The notes below the pieces were generated by a model. The model made no database searches, was not told where the DNA came from, and worked only from the letters and a program-made list of their open reading frames with translations. Of a stretch of 64,000 nt of DNA, positions 16,801 to 26,622 are shown one piece after another; within the stretch, counting starts at the first letter, position 1; the number at the start of each line of letters is the position of its first letter. A program made the position numbers and the translations under genes. The stretch lies in NCBI GenBank assembly GCA_025964695.1, contig JAOPYK010000143.1, forward strand, positions 48,512 through 112,511, read 5' to 3'. The stretch comes from Streptosporangiaceae bacterium (GTDB lineage Bacteria; Actinomycetota; Actinomycetes; Streptosporangiales; Streptosporangiaceae).

Positions 16801-18051
16801 ATGATCCACACATCGAGATGCTCGCGCGGCGCTCGGAGTCTCGTTGTCATCACGTCGGCGGCGCTCGTCGGGGCCGTCCCGCTGCTCGGGCCGGTGCTCA
16901 AGGCCAGCGCCGACGGGCCGGTGCGACCGCGGGCCAGGCACTACCTTGTGCCCACGCACCGGCTCGCCCGGCCCGGGGGCTTCGGCCGGCCCGGGGGCTT
17001 CGGCCGGCCCCGCGGCCCGGGGCACCGGATCAGGCGGCACGTGCGGACCCAGGTCGCCAGGGTCTCGATCGACACGAGAGCTCCGGTGGCGCCGATCCTG
17101 CCCGGCAAGGTCTACAACTGGCCGTTCGTCGTCAAGAACCGCAGCCCCGTCCGGGCCGACTCGGTCACCTTCGCCGCCCCGCTGCCGGGCAGCCTGCAGT
17201 TCGTCTCCGCGCAGCAGAACTGCTCGTTCAAGGACAGTGCGGCGGTCTGCCAGCTCGGCTCGCTCCGGCCGGGCGAGAGCAAGTCCGGCGTCGTCACGGC
17301 GATGGTGGGGGACAAGGCGCCCGGCGGGCAGCCGATCGACAGCAACGCCCTGGTCACGTGGCAGAGCACGCCCGCGGCGAAGGAGGGGCGGACCACGGCC
17401 GCCTTCCCGGAGGTCGAGGTGGCCGACACCGCGGACGTGTCGGTGCTGAAGGGCGGCCCCGCGGTGGTCCAGCCCGGCCAGCGGGTGCCGTACCAGATCA
17501 CCGTCGCCAACCATGGGCCCACCGCCGCCAAGAACGTCAGGCTGACCTCCGCCTCTGTACCGGTGCTGGCCCATGCCGCCCAGGAGTGCGCCGACCTGGG
17601 CACCCCGAGCGGTGACCAGAGCGGTGGGCAGGAAGGCGGGCAACTCGGCGGCCCGGGCAACGGCCAGGAGGTGGGCACCCCGGGCCTGGTCTGCGACATC
17701 GGCACCCTGAAGCCCGGCGAGACCCGCGCGATCAAGATCAGCGCCGAGGCTCGCAAGGAGCTCAAGCCGGGCACGATCATCCAGGCGCCCAGCCACGTCA
17801 CCACGTCGACGATCGACACTGACCTGTCCAACAACCAGGCCGACGCCCGGACCGAGGTGGGGGCGGCACCGGTGGTAGAGCGGGAGGTGCCGCGATCGGC
17901 GCCCGGCACGACGTCGGGGCTGCCGCACGCCGGGTCGGGACTGCCGAACACCGGCGCGCCGACCAGGGAACTGCTGCACCTGGTGGTCGTGCTGGTGGGG
18001 ACGGGCCTGATCTTCTACCGGATCGGCCGTTCGCGGCGCAGGGCGCGCTGA
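16801..18051 (+). CDS. LPXTG-anchored surface protein with DUF11-like repeats
   Basis: A 416-aa secreted protein. A signal peptide with hydrophobic core SLVVITSAALVGAVPLLG covers about 12-38. After a Gly/Pro/Arg-rich linker with a tandem GGFGRP repeat come two DUF11-type beta-sandwich repeats (about 85-200 and 210-355), each with paired-Cys segments. The C-terminus is a full sortase signal: LPNTG, a hydrophobic stretch LLHLVVVLVGTGLIFY and RIGRSRRRAR. It should be joined covalently to peptidoglycan by a sortase encoded elsewhere. ATG 16801 follows GGGGGA. Partner and role unknown. Confidence 0.85.
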   Translation: MIHTSRCSRGARSLVVITSAALVGAVPLLGPVLKASADGPVRPRARHYLVPTHRLARPGGFGRPGGFGRPRGPGHRIRRHVRTQVARVSIDTRAPVAPILPGKVYNWPFVVKNRSPVRADSVTFAAPLPGSLQFVSAQQNCSFKDSAAVCQLGSLRPGESKSGVVTAMVGDKAPGGQPIDSNALVTWQSTPAAKEGRTTAAFPEVEVADTADVSVLKGGPAVVQPGQRVPYQITVANHGPTAAKNVRLTSASVPVLAHAAQECADLGTPSGDQSGGQEGGQLGGPGNGQEVGTPGLVCDIGTLKPGETRAIKISAEARKELKPGTIIQAPSHVTTSTIDTDLSNNQADARTEVGAAPVVEREVPRSAPGTTSGLPHAGSGLPNTGAPTRELLHLVVVLVGTGLIFYRIGRSRRRAR

Positions 18052-18147
18052 ACACACGGCCCGTACGGGCCGGGACGGGGCCGGAGCCGACGACGATTCC
18101 GGCCCCCGGTCGCGGTTGCCCGCACCGGCTCGTACGAGGATGGGTTC

Positions 18148-19077
18148 ATGCGTCTTCGAATCTTCACCGAGCCTCAGCAAGGGGCCGCCTACGGCACGTT
18201 GCTGCGTGTCGCCAAGACCACCGAGGAAAGCGGCTTCGACGCCTTCTACCGGTCGGACCACTACCTGAAGATCGGCGGGGGCTCCGGGTTGCCGGGGCCG
18301 AGCGACGCCTGGATCACGCTCGCGGGGCTGGCTCGTGAGACCAGCCGAATCCGGCTCGGCACGCTGGTGACCGCGGCGACGTTCCGGCTGCCCGGACCGC
18401 TGGCGATCTCCGTCGCCACGGTCGACCAGATGAGCGGCGGCCGGGTGGAGCTCGGCCTCGGCGCCGGCTGGTTCGAGGCCGAGCACACCGCCTACGGCAT
18501 CCCGTTCCCGGGCGTGGGGGAGCGGTTCGAGCGGCTGGAGGAGCAGCTCGAGATCATCACTGGGCTGTGGAGAACGCCGATCGGGGAGACCTACTCCTTC
18601 ACCGGCCGGCACTACCGGCTGAGCGACTCGCCGGGCCTCCCGAAGCCCGTGCAGCGTCCCCACCCGCCGATCGTGGTCGGCGGCACCGGCCCCAAGCGGA
18701 CGCCCAGGCTCGCCGCCCGCTATGCCGACGAGTTCAACGTGCCGTTCAAGGGGCTGGACGACACCCGGCAGGTGATCGAGCGGGTCCGGGCCGCCTGTAC
18801 GGAGGTGGGCCGTGCGCCGGAGTCCATGACCTACTCGGCGGCCCAGGTCGTGTGCTGCGGCCGGAACGAGGCCGAGATCCAGCGGCGGGCCGACGCGATC
18901 GGCCGCAGGGTCGAGGATCTGCGGGAGAACGAGCTGGCGGGAACGCCCGCCGAGGTGGTCGACAAGATCGGCCGATACGGGGAGCTGGGTTGCGAGCGGC
19001 TCTACCTGCAGACGCTCGACCTGTCGGACCTGGAGCACATCGAGTTCATCGCCTCCGAGGTTCTGCCACAGCTCTGA
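18148..19077 (+). CDS. F420-dependent LLM-class oxidoreductase
   Basis: A 309-aa TIM-barrel protein of the bacterial-luciferase-like family, TIGR03560 type. Evidence: the [11 protein letters not shown] segment near residue 38, [46 protein letters not shown] and the C-terminal [22 protein letters not shown]. Such enzymes move hydride between coenzyme F420 and a small organic substrate; the substrate is unknown. ATG 18148 has GAGGA about 8 bases upstream. It stands alone between the LPXTG gene and the GH1 gene. Confidence 0.87.
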   Translation: MRLRIFTEPQQGAAYGTLLRVAKTTEESGFDAFYRSDHYLKIGGGSGLPGPSDAWITLAGLARETSRIRLGTLVTAATFRLPGPLAISVATVDQMSGGRVELGLGAGWFEAEHTAYGIPFPGVGERFERLEEQLEIITGLWRTPIGETYSFTGRHYRLSDSPGLPKPVQRPHPPIVVGGTGPKRTPRLAARYADEFNVPFKGLDDTRQVIERVRAACTEVGRAPESMTYSAAQVVCCGRNEAEIQRRADAIGRRVEDLRENELAGTPAEVVDKIGRYGELGCERLYLQTLDLSDLEHIEFIASEVLPQL

Positions 19078-19187
19078 GAGCCCTTTCGGCCGTGACGTGG
19101 GAGCCCTGCCACCTGCCGCGGGAGGGCTCCCACGAATCGGCTGTTGGTCCACGCCGCAGGGGACACGCTGGTGATCAGGGGGATCGT

Positions 19188-20574
<1,387 letters not shown>

Positions 20575-20591
<17 letters not shown>

Positions 20592-20640
20592 TGTCGCCCG
20601 GCATGCCGGGGTGTCGCCCAGCACGGTCTCCTGCGTGCTT
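20575..20640 (+). pseudogene. Truncated LacI-family regulator
   Basis: TTG at 20575, with GGAGAG before it and overlapping the GH1 stop, begins [22 protein letters not shown], the helix-turn-helix of a LacI repressor. After residue 22 the similarity stops at a perfect hairpin, and the remaining 48 codons of the frame are Pro/Ser/Thr-rich and unlike any LacI effector domain. The regulator of the GH1 gene has therefore lost its sensor domain. Confidence 0.75.
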
Positions 20641-20661
20641 CCCCCGGGTCTCTCCCGGGGG
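20641..20661 (+). terminator. Hairpin at the LacI breakpoint
   Basis: Perfect 8-bp arms CCCCCGGG / CCCGGGGG with a TCTCT loop start at the exact base where LacI similarity ends. It could now end the GH1 transcript. Confidence 0.5.
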
Positions 20662-20713
20662 CGGGGCGCCACCCACGTCTCCCCGGCTCCCACCCCCACG
20701 GAGAAGGACATAG

Positions 20714-20833
20714 ATGATGAAAGGCAACCCCAGCGGCCGCCGAGCACCACGACGGCTTCTGCCTCCGCGTCAAACATCCGTTGGTGATTGCTGGGACTAC
20801 CCGGGCGGGCCGGCGGGTACGGCAGCCCCGTGA
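20714..20833 (+). CDS. Small ORF coupled to the molybdenum-enzyme operon
   Basis: A 39-codon ORF with a good ribosome site (GGAGAAGGA) about 7 bases before tandem ATG codons (20714, 20717). Its stop overlaps the GTG of the next gene (GTGA at 20830), which otherwise lacks a ribosome site. The product would be basic at its start (GRRAPRRLLPPRQ), then TSVGDCWDYPGGPAGTAAP; it has no membrane segment and I do not recognise it. It may act only as a translational leader for the 2Fe-2S subunit, or encode a small protein. Confidence 0.45.
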   Translation: MMKGNPSGRRAPRRLLPPRQTSVGDCWDYPGGPAGTAAP

Positions 20834-21369
20834 ACGGCGACACGAACACGACGATCTCGGCTCCAGTCACGGTGGACCTCCGGCTGTCGATCAACCGGGA
20901 GCAGTATCCGATCACTGTGGACACCCGCGAGACCCTCCTGGACACCCTGCGCGAACAGCTCGACCTGACCGGGGCGAAGAAGGGCTGCGACCACGGCCAG
21001 TGCGGGGCGTGCACGGTGCTGCTGGACGGGCGGCGGATCAAGTCCTGCCTGGCGCTGACGGTGACCCTCGACGACCGGGAGATCACCACGGTGGAGGGAC
21101 TGGCCGACGGTGACACACCGCATCCGCTGCAGGCGGGGTTCATCGAGCACGACGCCTTCCAGTGCGGATACTGCACCCCGGGGCAGCTCTGCTCGGCGAT
21201 CGGCATGCTGGCCGAGTTCGAGGCGGGCTGGCCGAGCGTGGTCACCCCGGACGTGAACGCCGAGCCGGAACTCGACGATGGGGAGATCCGGGAGCGGATG
21301 AGCGGCAACCTCTGCCGCTGCGGCGCCTACGGCAACATCGTCACCGCCATCGGGCAGGTGGGACGGTGA
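20830..21369 (+). CDS. 2Fe-2S subunit of a molybdenum oxidoreductase (PaoA-like)
   Basis: A 179-aa iron-sulfur subunit of a xanthine-oxidase-family enzyme. The plant-ferredoxin-type cluster ligands are in GCDHGQCGACTVLLDG and the following Cys (IKSC); the second [2Fe-2S] domain has FQCGYCTPGQLC and GNLCRCGAY. It passes electrons from the molybdenum subunit to FAD. GTG 20830 is used because it overlaps the small upstream ORF; TTG 20788 is an alternative. No Tat signal is visible, unlike E. coli PaoA, so the enzyme looks cytosolic. First gene of a tight three-gene operon. Confidence 0.9.
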   Translation: MNGDTNTTISAPVTVDLRLSINREQYPITVDTRETLLDTLREQLDLTGAKKGCDHGQCGACTVLLDGRRIKSCLALTVTLDDREITTVEGLADGDTPHPLQAGFIEHDAFQCGYCTPGQLCSAIGMLAEFEAGWPSVVTPDVNAEPELDDGEIRERMSGNLCRCGAYGNIVTAIGQVGR

Positions 21370-22367
21370 GGCCGTTCGCCTACGAACGGGCCACCGGAGT
21401 GCGGTCGGCCGTGGCGACGTTGAGTGAGCGGCCGGACGCCATGTACCTCGGTGGCGGCACGAACCTGGTCGACCTGATGCGTCTGGGCGTGGCCGCACCC
21501 GGGACGCTGGTGGACGTGACGCGTGTCGTCGCCGACACGATCGAGGAGACCGCCGGTGGCGGGCTGCGGATCGGCGCCGGGGTGCGCAACGGCGACCTGG
21601 CCGCGCACCCGCTGGTCCGCGGGCGTTACCCGATGCTCGCCCAGGCGGTGCTCTCGGGTGCCTCCGGCCAGATCCGCAACATGGCGACCGTCGGCGGCAA
21701 CCTGCTGCAACGCACCCGCTGCTCCTACTTCCAGGACACCTCCAAGCCCTGCAACAAGCGGCGGCCCGGCTCGGGCTGCCCGGCCTTGGAAGGCGACCAC
21801 CGGAACCTGGCGATCCTCGGGTACTCCAGCAGTTGCGTGGCCACGCATCCCTCGGACATGGCCGTGGCACTCGCCGCGCTCGGCGCGGTCGTGCACGTGG
21901 AGGGTCGGGACGGCCCGCGCACCGTGCCGATGCCGGGGCTGCACCGGCTACCGGGCGGCGAGCCCGACCGTGACACCGTGCTGGAGGCAGGTGACCTGAT
22001 CACCGCGGTGGAGGTCCCCGCGCTGCCGTTCGCCACCCGGTCGCACTACCGCAAGGTGCGCGACCGGGCGTCGTTCGCGTTCGCGGTGGTGTCGGTGGCG
22101 GCGGCGCTGGACGTGGTCGACGGCGTGGTACGGGACTGCCGGATCGCGCTGGGCGGCGTCGCGCACGTGCCGTGGCGGGCGGGGCTCGCGGAGCCGGCGT
22201 TGCGCGGTGCCCCGGCCACCGCGGCGGAGTTCGAGCGCGCCGCGGACATCGAGCTGGCCCAGGCGCAGCCGCTGCGCGACAACGGGTTCAAGGTGCCGCT
22301 CGCCCGCAACGTGCTGGTCCGTGTCCTCACCGAGCTGGCCGGAGCGCGACCGGAGGAGCTTCGATGA
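21366..22367 (+). CDS. FAD-binding subunit of the molybdenum oxidoreductase (PaoB-like)
   Basis: A 333-aa FAD subunit. The FAD-binding motif YLGGGTNLVDLMRLG and GQIRNMATVGGNLLQRTRC are clear. The insertion TRCSYFQDTSKPCNKRRPGSGC carries the extra Cys residues that hold a [4Fe-4S] cluster in E. coli PaoB, which marks the aldehyde-oxidoreductase (Pao) branch rather than CO dehydrogenase. It starts at GTG overlapping the upstream stop and ends overlapping the next ATG, so the three subunits are made in fixed ratio. Confidence 0.9.
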   Translation: MRPFAYERATGVRSAVATLSERPDAMYLGGGTNLVDLMRLGVAAPGTLVDVTRVVADTIEETAGGGLRIGAGVRNGDLAAHPLVRGRYPMLAQAVLSGASGQIRNMATVGGNLLQRTRCSYFQDTSKPCNKRRPGSGCPALEGDHRNLAILGYSSSCVATHPSDMAVALAALGAVVHVEGRDGPRTVPMPGLHRLPGGEPDRDTVLEAGDLITAVEVPALPFATRSHYRKVRDRASFAFAVVSVAAALDVVDGVVRDCRIALGGVAHVPWRAGLAEPALRGAPATAAEFERAADIELAQAQPLRDNGFKVPLARNVLVRVLTELAGARPEELR

Positions 22368-24454
22368 CCACGATGGGGACCAGATCCGCCGGCTCGGCGC
22401 TGGACCGGGTCGAAGGTCTGGAGAAGGTCACCGGCCGGGCCCGGTATGCCTTCGAGAACTTCCCGGCGGACCTGGCCTACGCCGTACCCGTGCAGGCCGC
22501 CATCGCCCGTGGTGAGGTCCGCGCGGTCGACGTCGACGCCGTGCTCGGGCGTCCCGGGGTGATCGCCGCGATCTGGCACGGCAACGCGCCCAGGCTCGCC
22601 GCCACCGACAACGCCGACCTGGCGGTGTTCCAGTCCCCCCGGGTCGCGTTCCGGGGCCAGTACATCGCGGTCGTGGTGGCCGAGACGTTCGAGGACGCCA
22701 AGGAGGCCGCACGGCTGCTGAAGGTGGAGTACGCGGCCGAAGAACACGACGTACGGCTGCGTACCGACCATCCCAAGATGTACCGGCCGGAACGGGTCAA
22801 CCCGGCCTTCCCGGCCGACACCGAGCAGGGTGATCCGGACACCGCGCTCACTGTGGCCCCGGTCGTGGTGGACGAGGTGTACAGCACGCCGGCGGAGCAC
22901 AACAACCCGATGGAGCCGCATGCCACGATCGCCGCGTGGGACGGTGACGTACTGACCATGCACGACTCCAACCAGGGGGCGTCGGCGGTCCGGGACACGG
23001 TCGCCCCGCTGTTCGGGGTGCCGCCCGGGAACGTCCGGGTGATCTCCCCGCACGTGGGCGGGGGCTTCGGGTCCAAGGGTTCCCCCAGACCGCACGTGAT
23101 CGTCGCGGCGCTGGCCGCCAGGCACGTCGGCCGTCCGGTCAAGCTGGCCGTGACCCGGCAGCAGATGTTCGCCGTGACCGGCTACCGTACCCCGACGATC
23201 CAGCGGGTACGGCTCGGTGCGAACGCCGACGGCCGGTTGACCGCGATCGTGCATGACGCGTTCGAGCAGAGCTCCACGATCACCGAGTTCGCCGAGCAGA
23301 CCACGACGCCGACCCGGATCATGTACGCCGCGCCGCATCGGCGTACCACGCACCGGCTGGTCCGGCTCGACGTCCCGACGCCGTCCTGGATGCGCGCGCC
23401 GGGCGAGTGCCCGGGGATGTTCGCGCTGGAGTCGGCGATGGACGAGCTGGCGATCGCCTGCAAGATGGACCCCGTCGAGCTGCGGATCCGCAACGAGCCC
23501 GACGTGGATCCGGAGAGCCGCCTGCCGTTCAGCTCCCGCAACCTGGTGGCGTGCCTGCGCGAGGGAGCGCGGCGGTTCGGCTGGGCCGGCCGTGATCCCA
23601 CGCCGGGGGTACGCCGCCAGGGCCGGATGCTGTACGGGACCGGCGTGGCGGCGTCCACCTATCCGGTCTACCGCCGCCCCTCCCAGGCGACCGCCCAGGC
23701 CCATCCGGATGGCCGGTTCACCGTACGGATCGCCGCCTCGGACATCGGCACCGGGGCCCGGACGGTCCTCACCCAGATCGCCGCCGACACGCTGGGCACC
23801 TCTCCTGAGGAGGTCCGGGTGGAGATCGGCGACAGCGCGCTTCCCAGTGCCTCGCTGGCCGGCGGCTCGATGGGCACCGCCTCGTGGGGCACCGCCGTGG
23901 TGCGCGCCTGCGAGGCGCTGGTGGAGGAACTCGACCGGCGCAACGGCGATGTGCCCGCGGCGGGTCTCGAATCGAGCGCCGACACAACCGAGGAGATCGG
24001 CGGCCAGCGGAAGCTCGCCCGGCACGCCTTCGGCGCCCAGTTCGCCGAGGTCGGCGTGGACGTGGACACCGGGGAGACGCGGGTGCTGCGGCTGCTCGGC
24101 GTCTTCGCGGCCGGCCGGATCATCAATCCGAAGACCGCGCGTTCGCAGTTCATCGGTGGCATGACCATGGGCCTGTCGATGGCCCTGTTCGAGGAGAGCC
24201 TCATGGACCGCGAGTTCGGCGACTATCTCAACCGCGACCTCGCCCAGTACCACGTCGCGGCCTCCGCGGACGTACGCGACATCGAGGCGCTCTGGGTCGA
24301 CGAGGACGACCAGGACCTCAACCCGATGGGGACCAAGGGCATCGGTGAGATCGGCATCGTCGGCACGGCGGCGGCGGTCGCCAACGCGGTGCACCACGCC
24401 ACCGGCCTGCGTGTCCGCGACCTGCCGATCCGCCTCGACAAGCTGGTCCGTTAG
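22364..24454 (+). CDS. Molybdopterin-binding subunit (PaoC-like)
   Basis: A 696-aa catalytic subunit with molybdopterin-cytosine-dinucleotide. Seen: GSALDRVEGLEKVTGRARYAFE, PHVGGGFGSKGSPRPHV, the cofactor-binding loop RAPGECPGMFALESAMDELA and the active-site base Glu in GTKGIGEIGIVG close to the C-terminus. By family it hydroxylates aldehydes or heterocycles; the actual substrate is unknown. It needs a cytosine-dinucleotide cofactor and usually an XdhC-type chaperone, neither of which is encoded in the window. The ATG overlaps the FAD-subunit stop. Confidence 0.9.
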   Translation: MTTMGTRSAGSALDRVEGLEKVTGRARYAFENFPADLAYAVPVQAAIARGEVRAVDVDAVLGRPGVIAAIWHGNAPRLAATDNADLAVFQSPRVAFRGQYIAVVVAETFEDAKEAARLLKVEYAAEEHDVRLRTDHPKMYRPERVNPAFPADTEQGDPDTALTVAPVVVDEVYSTPAEHNNPMEPHATIAAWDGDVLTMHDSNQGASAVRDTVAPLFGVPPGNVRVISPHVGGGFGSKGSPRPHVIVAALAARHVGRPVKLAVTRQQMFAVTGYRTPTIQRVRLGANADGRLTAIVHDAFEQSSTITEFAEQTTTPTRIMYAAPHRRTTHRLVRLDVPTPSWMRAPGECPGMFALESAMDELAIACKMDPVELRIRNEPDVDPESRLPFSSRNLVACLREGARRFGWAGRDPTPGVRRQGRMLYGTGVAASTYPVYRRPSQATAQAHPDGRFTVRIAASDIGTGARTVLTQIAADTLGTSPEEVRVEIGDSALPSASLAGGSMGTASWGTAVVRACEALVEELDRRNGDVPAAGLESSADTTEEIGGQRKLARHAFGAQFAEVGVDVDTGETRVLRLLGVFAAGRIINPKTARSQFIGGMTMGLSMALFEESLMDREFGDYLNRDLAQYHVAASADVRDIEALWVDEDDQDLNPMGTKGIGEIGIVGTAAAVANAVHHATGLRVRDLPIRLDKLVR

Positions 24455-24507
24455 GCCCGTTGGCGCACTGAAGCCCTGACCGCTTGCATGGCTGCGCGGC
24501 TGTGTGG

Positions 24508-25737
24508 CTACGCGCCTGCCGGCGCACTGCTCAGCAGCGTGGACAGGGTGGGGGAGAACTCGGCGTGGAAGACCAGCGACGCTGCGCCGATCGAGGCCGC
24601 GTCGGCGCCGATCGGGGACAGCTCGACCGCGGTGGTGTGCATGCGCCGGGCGATCGGCCGGGTCTCCAGTGCCCGCCTGATCGCGTCCCGGTACAGCTCC
24701 CCGACCCCGTGTGCCGCGTGCCCGCCCAGGACGACGAGTTCTATGTCGAGCAGGTTGACCACGCTGACCATGACGTCGGCGAGGTATCCGGCGACCGTCC
24801 CGATCACCGCTGACGCGGCCGGGTCGCCCGCCAGTGCCGCCGTGCAGACCGCCGCATGATCCAATGTGGCGGGATCGAGTGAGCTGGGTTCACCGGCCGC
24901 CAGCCGGGCCTTCGCCGCGGCCACGATCGCCGCGGGATTGCACAGTGTCTCCATGCAGCCGCGGTTGCCGCAGTAGCAGTGCGGGCCGTCCGGAGCCACG
25001 CTGATGTGACCCAGTTCGGCCGCGTTGGCGGAACTCCCGCGGAACACCTGGTGTCCGAGGAACAGCCCTCCGCCGATCCCCGTCCCCAGGTAGAGATAGG
25101 CGAAGTTCGCGACCGCCCGGGCCGCGCCGGCCCAGCGTTCGCCGATCGCGGCCGCCGTGGCGTCGTTGTCGACGGTCACCGCCAGCCCCGTGGCCTCCTC
25201 GAGCATCGGCTTGATCGGCACCTCGATCCAGCGTGACAGCTGTGGAGGCGAGAACACCGTGCCCCGTTCCTGGTCGATCGGTCCTGGTACGCCGAGCCCG
25301 ATGCCCAGCACCTTGCCGTGCGGCACTCGCGCCTTGCCGAGCAGAGTACGTACGGTCCTGGCCATCTCGCGGGCCACGTCGGCCGGTTCGGCGTCCGACG
25401 GCACGGACCGCCGAAGCCGGGTGACCGGGCGGCCGGCCAGGTCGGCGACCACGTACGAGAGCCGGCTCGGGTCGAAGTGGATACCGACCGCGTACCCCGC
25501 CTCTGCGTTGATCCGCAGGATGGTGCGCGGCTTGCCGCCCGTCGACGGAGTGGCCCCGTCCTCCCTGATCAGGCCCTCGTCGAGCAGCCGCCGCACGATT
25601 CCGGAGACCGTCTGCGGAGTGAGCCCGGCGCGCTCGGCGATCTCGACCCGGGTGGTCCCGTCGGAGAGCTGGATCGCGTCCAGGACCACCGCACGGTTGT
25701 AGCTGCCGACCTTCGGCAGATTCGTACCCCTCTGCAC
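24508..25737 (-). CDS. ROK-family transcriptional repressor
   Basis: A 409-aa regulator with an N-terminal MarR-like winged helix (TRVEIAERAGLTPQTVSGIVRRLLDEGLI) and a ROK sugar-kinase-like domain: YLYLGTGIGGGLFLG, ELGHISV and the zinc site CYCGNRGCMETLC. ROK repressors release DNA on binding a sugar. GTG 25737 is preferred because it gives the family-typical MQRGTNLPKVG start with GGGA upstream; ATG 25821 would place 28 unlike residues first. It is divergent from a sugar ABC operon and most likely controls it through the dyad at 25784-25806. Confidence 0.88.
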   Translation of the reverse strand: MQRGTNLPKVGSYNRAVVLDAIQLSDGTTRVEIAERAGLTPQTVSGIVRRLLDEGLIREDGATPSTGGKPRTILRINAEAGYAVGIHFDPSRLSYVVADLAGRPVTRLRRSVPSDAEPADVAREMARTVRTLLGKARVPHGKVLGIGLGVPGPIDQERGTVFSPPQLSRWIEVPIKPMLEEATGLAVTVDNDATAAAIGERWAGAARAVANFAYLYLGTGIGGGLFLGHQVFRGSSANAAELGHISVAPDGPHCYCGNRGCMETLCNPAAIVAAAKARLAAGEPSSLDPATLDHAAVCTAALAGDPAASAVIGTVAGYLADVMVSVVNLLDIELVVLGGHAAHGVGELYRDAIRRALETRPIARRMHTTAVELSPIGADAASIGAASLVFHAEFSPTLSTLLSSAPAGA

Positions 25738-25778
25738 GCCGCTTCCCGTGCCTTTCGCTCGCCGCTTCGTCGGACCCG

Positions 25779-25821
25779 TTGACTTAGTAAAACAATTGGA
25801 TTTACCTTCATTTAACGACAT
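25779..25821. promoter_or_regulatory. Promoter/operator of the ROK-controlled ABC operon
   Basis: TTGACT (25779-25784) and TTACCT (25802-25807), 17 bases apart, form a candidate promoter for the ABC operon. Overlapping it is the AT-rich dyad GTAAAACAATTGGATTTAC (25787-25805) centred on CAATTG. The half-sites TTAGT and TTTAC recur, with shorter spacing, in the xylA-xylR intergenic region. Confidence 0.5.
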
Positions 25822-25851
25822 CCGCCCAAATCTGGTTGGCAGGGGGTCTGC

Positions 25852-26622
25852 TTGAGCACCACTCCGCCGTTGCTCGCGGCGTACGACATCGACAAGCGGT
25901 ACGGCCACGTCGAGGCGCTGCGCGGAGCGGGCTTCACCGTCGACGCCGGTGAGGTCGTCGCGCTGATCGGCGACAACGGCGCAGGTAAGAGCACATTGAC
26001 CAAGGTGCTGTCCGGGGCGATCCGTCCCGACGGCGGGCGGATCGAGCTCGCCGGGGAGAGAATCGACCTGCACAGCCCGCTGGACGCCCAGCGGTACGGC
26101 ATCGAGACCGTCTACCAGGATCTCGCCCTCGCCTACGACCTGGACGCGGCCGCAAACCTGCATTTGGGCCGGGAGGTGTTCCGGGCGGCTCCGCTCCGCT
26201 GGTTCGGTGTCCTCGACAAGCCCGCGATGCGGCAGAACGCCGAGGCCGCCTTCCGTGATCTGAAGATCACGTTGCCGGACGTGACCGTGCCGGTCGGCAC
26301 TCTCTCCGGCGGCCAGCGCCAGTGCGTCGCGGTGGCCCGGGCGGTGGCCTTCGCCACCAAGGTGGTCTTCATGGACGAGCCCACCGCGGCGCTCGGTGTG
26401 GTGCAGCGCGGCCAGGTGCTGGATCTGATCCGGCGTATCCGCGACCAGGGTGTCGCGGTCGTGCTGATCAGCCACAACATGCCCGAGGTGCTGGCGGTCG
26501 CGGATCGGGTCGAGGTGCTGCGCCTCGGCCGGCGGGTGGCCCGGCTGACCACGGAGACGACCTCCATCGAGGAACTCGTCTCGGCGATGACCGGTGGTCT
26601 CAACACCGAGGAGGGGGCATGA
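25852..26622 (+). CDS. Sugar ABC importer ATPase
   Basis: A 256-aa ATPase of the ribose/xylose/fructose type, but with one ATP-binding domain instead of the tandem pair of RbsA/XylG. Walker A GDNGAGKST, Q-loop TVYQDLAL, signature LSGGQRQ, Walker B VVFMDEP and H-loop ISHN are all intact. The fructose-type FrcA proteins have this single-domain form. TTG 25852 is the start, with GCAGGGGG 6 bases upstream; no ATG fits. It overlaps the permease start (ATGA). Confidence 0.88.
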   Translation: MSTTPPLLAAYDIDKRYGHVEALRGAGFTVDAGEVVALIGDNGAGKSTLTKVLSGAIRPDGGRIELAGERIDLHSPLDAQRYGIETVYQDLALAYDLDAAANLHLGREVFRAAPLRWFGVLDKPAMRQNAEAAFRDLKITLPDVTVPVGTLSGGQRQCVAVARAVAFATKVVFMDEPTAALGVVQRGQVLDLIRRIRDQGVAVVLISHNMPEVLAVADRVEVLRLGRRVARLTTETTSIEELVSAMTGGLNTEEGA

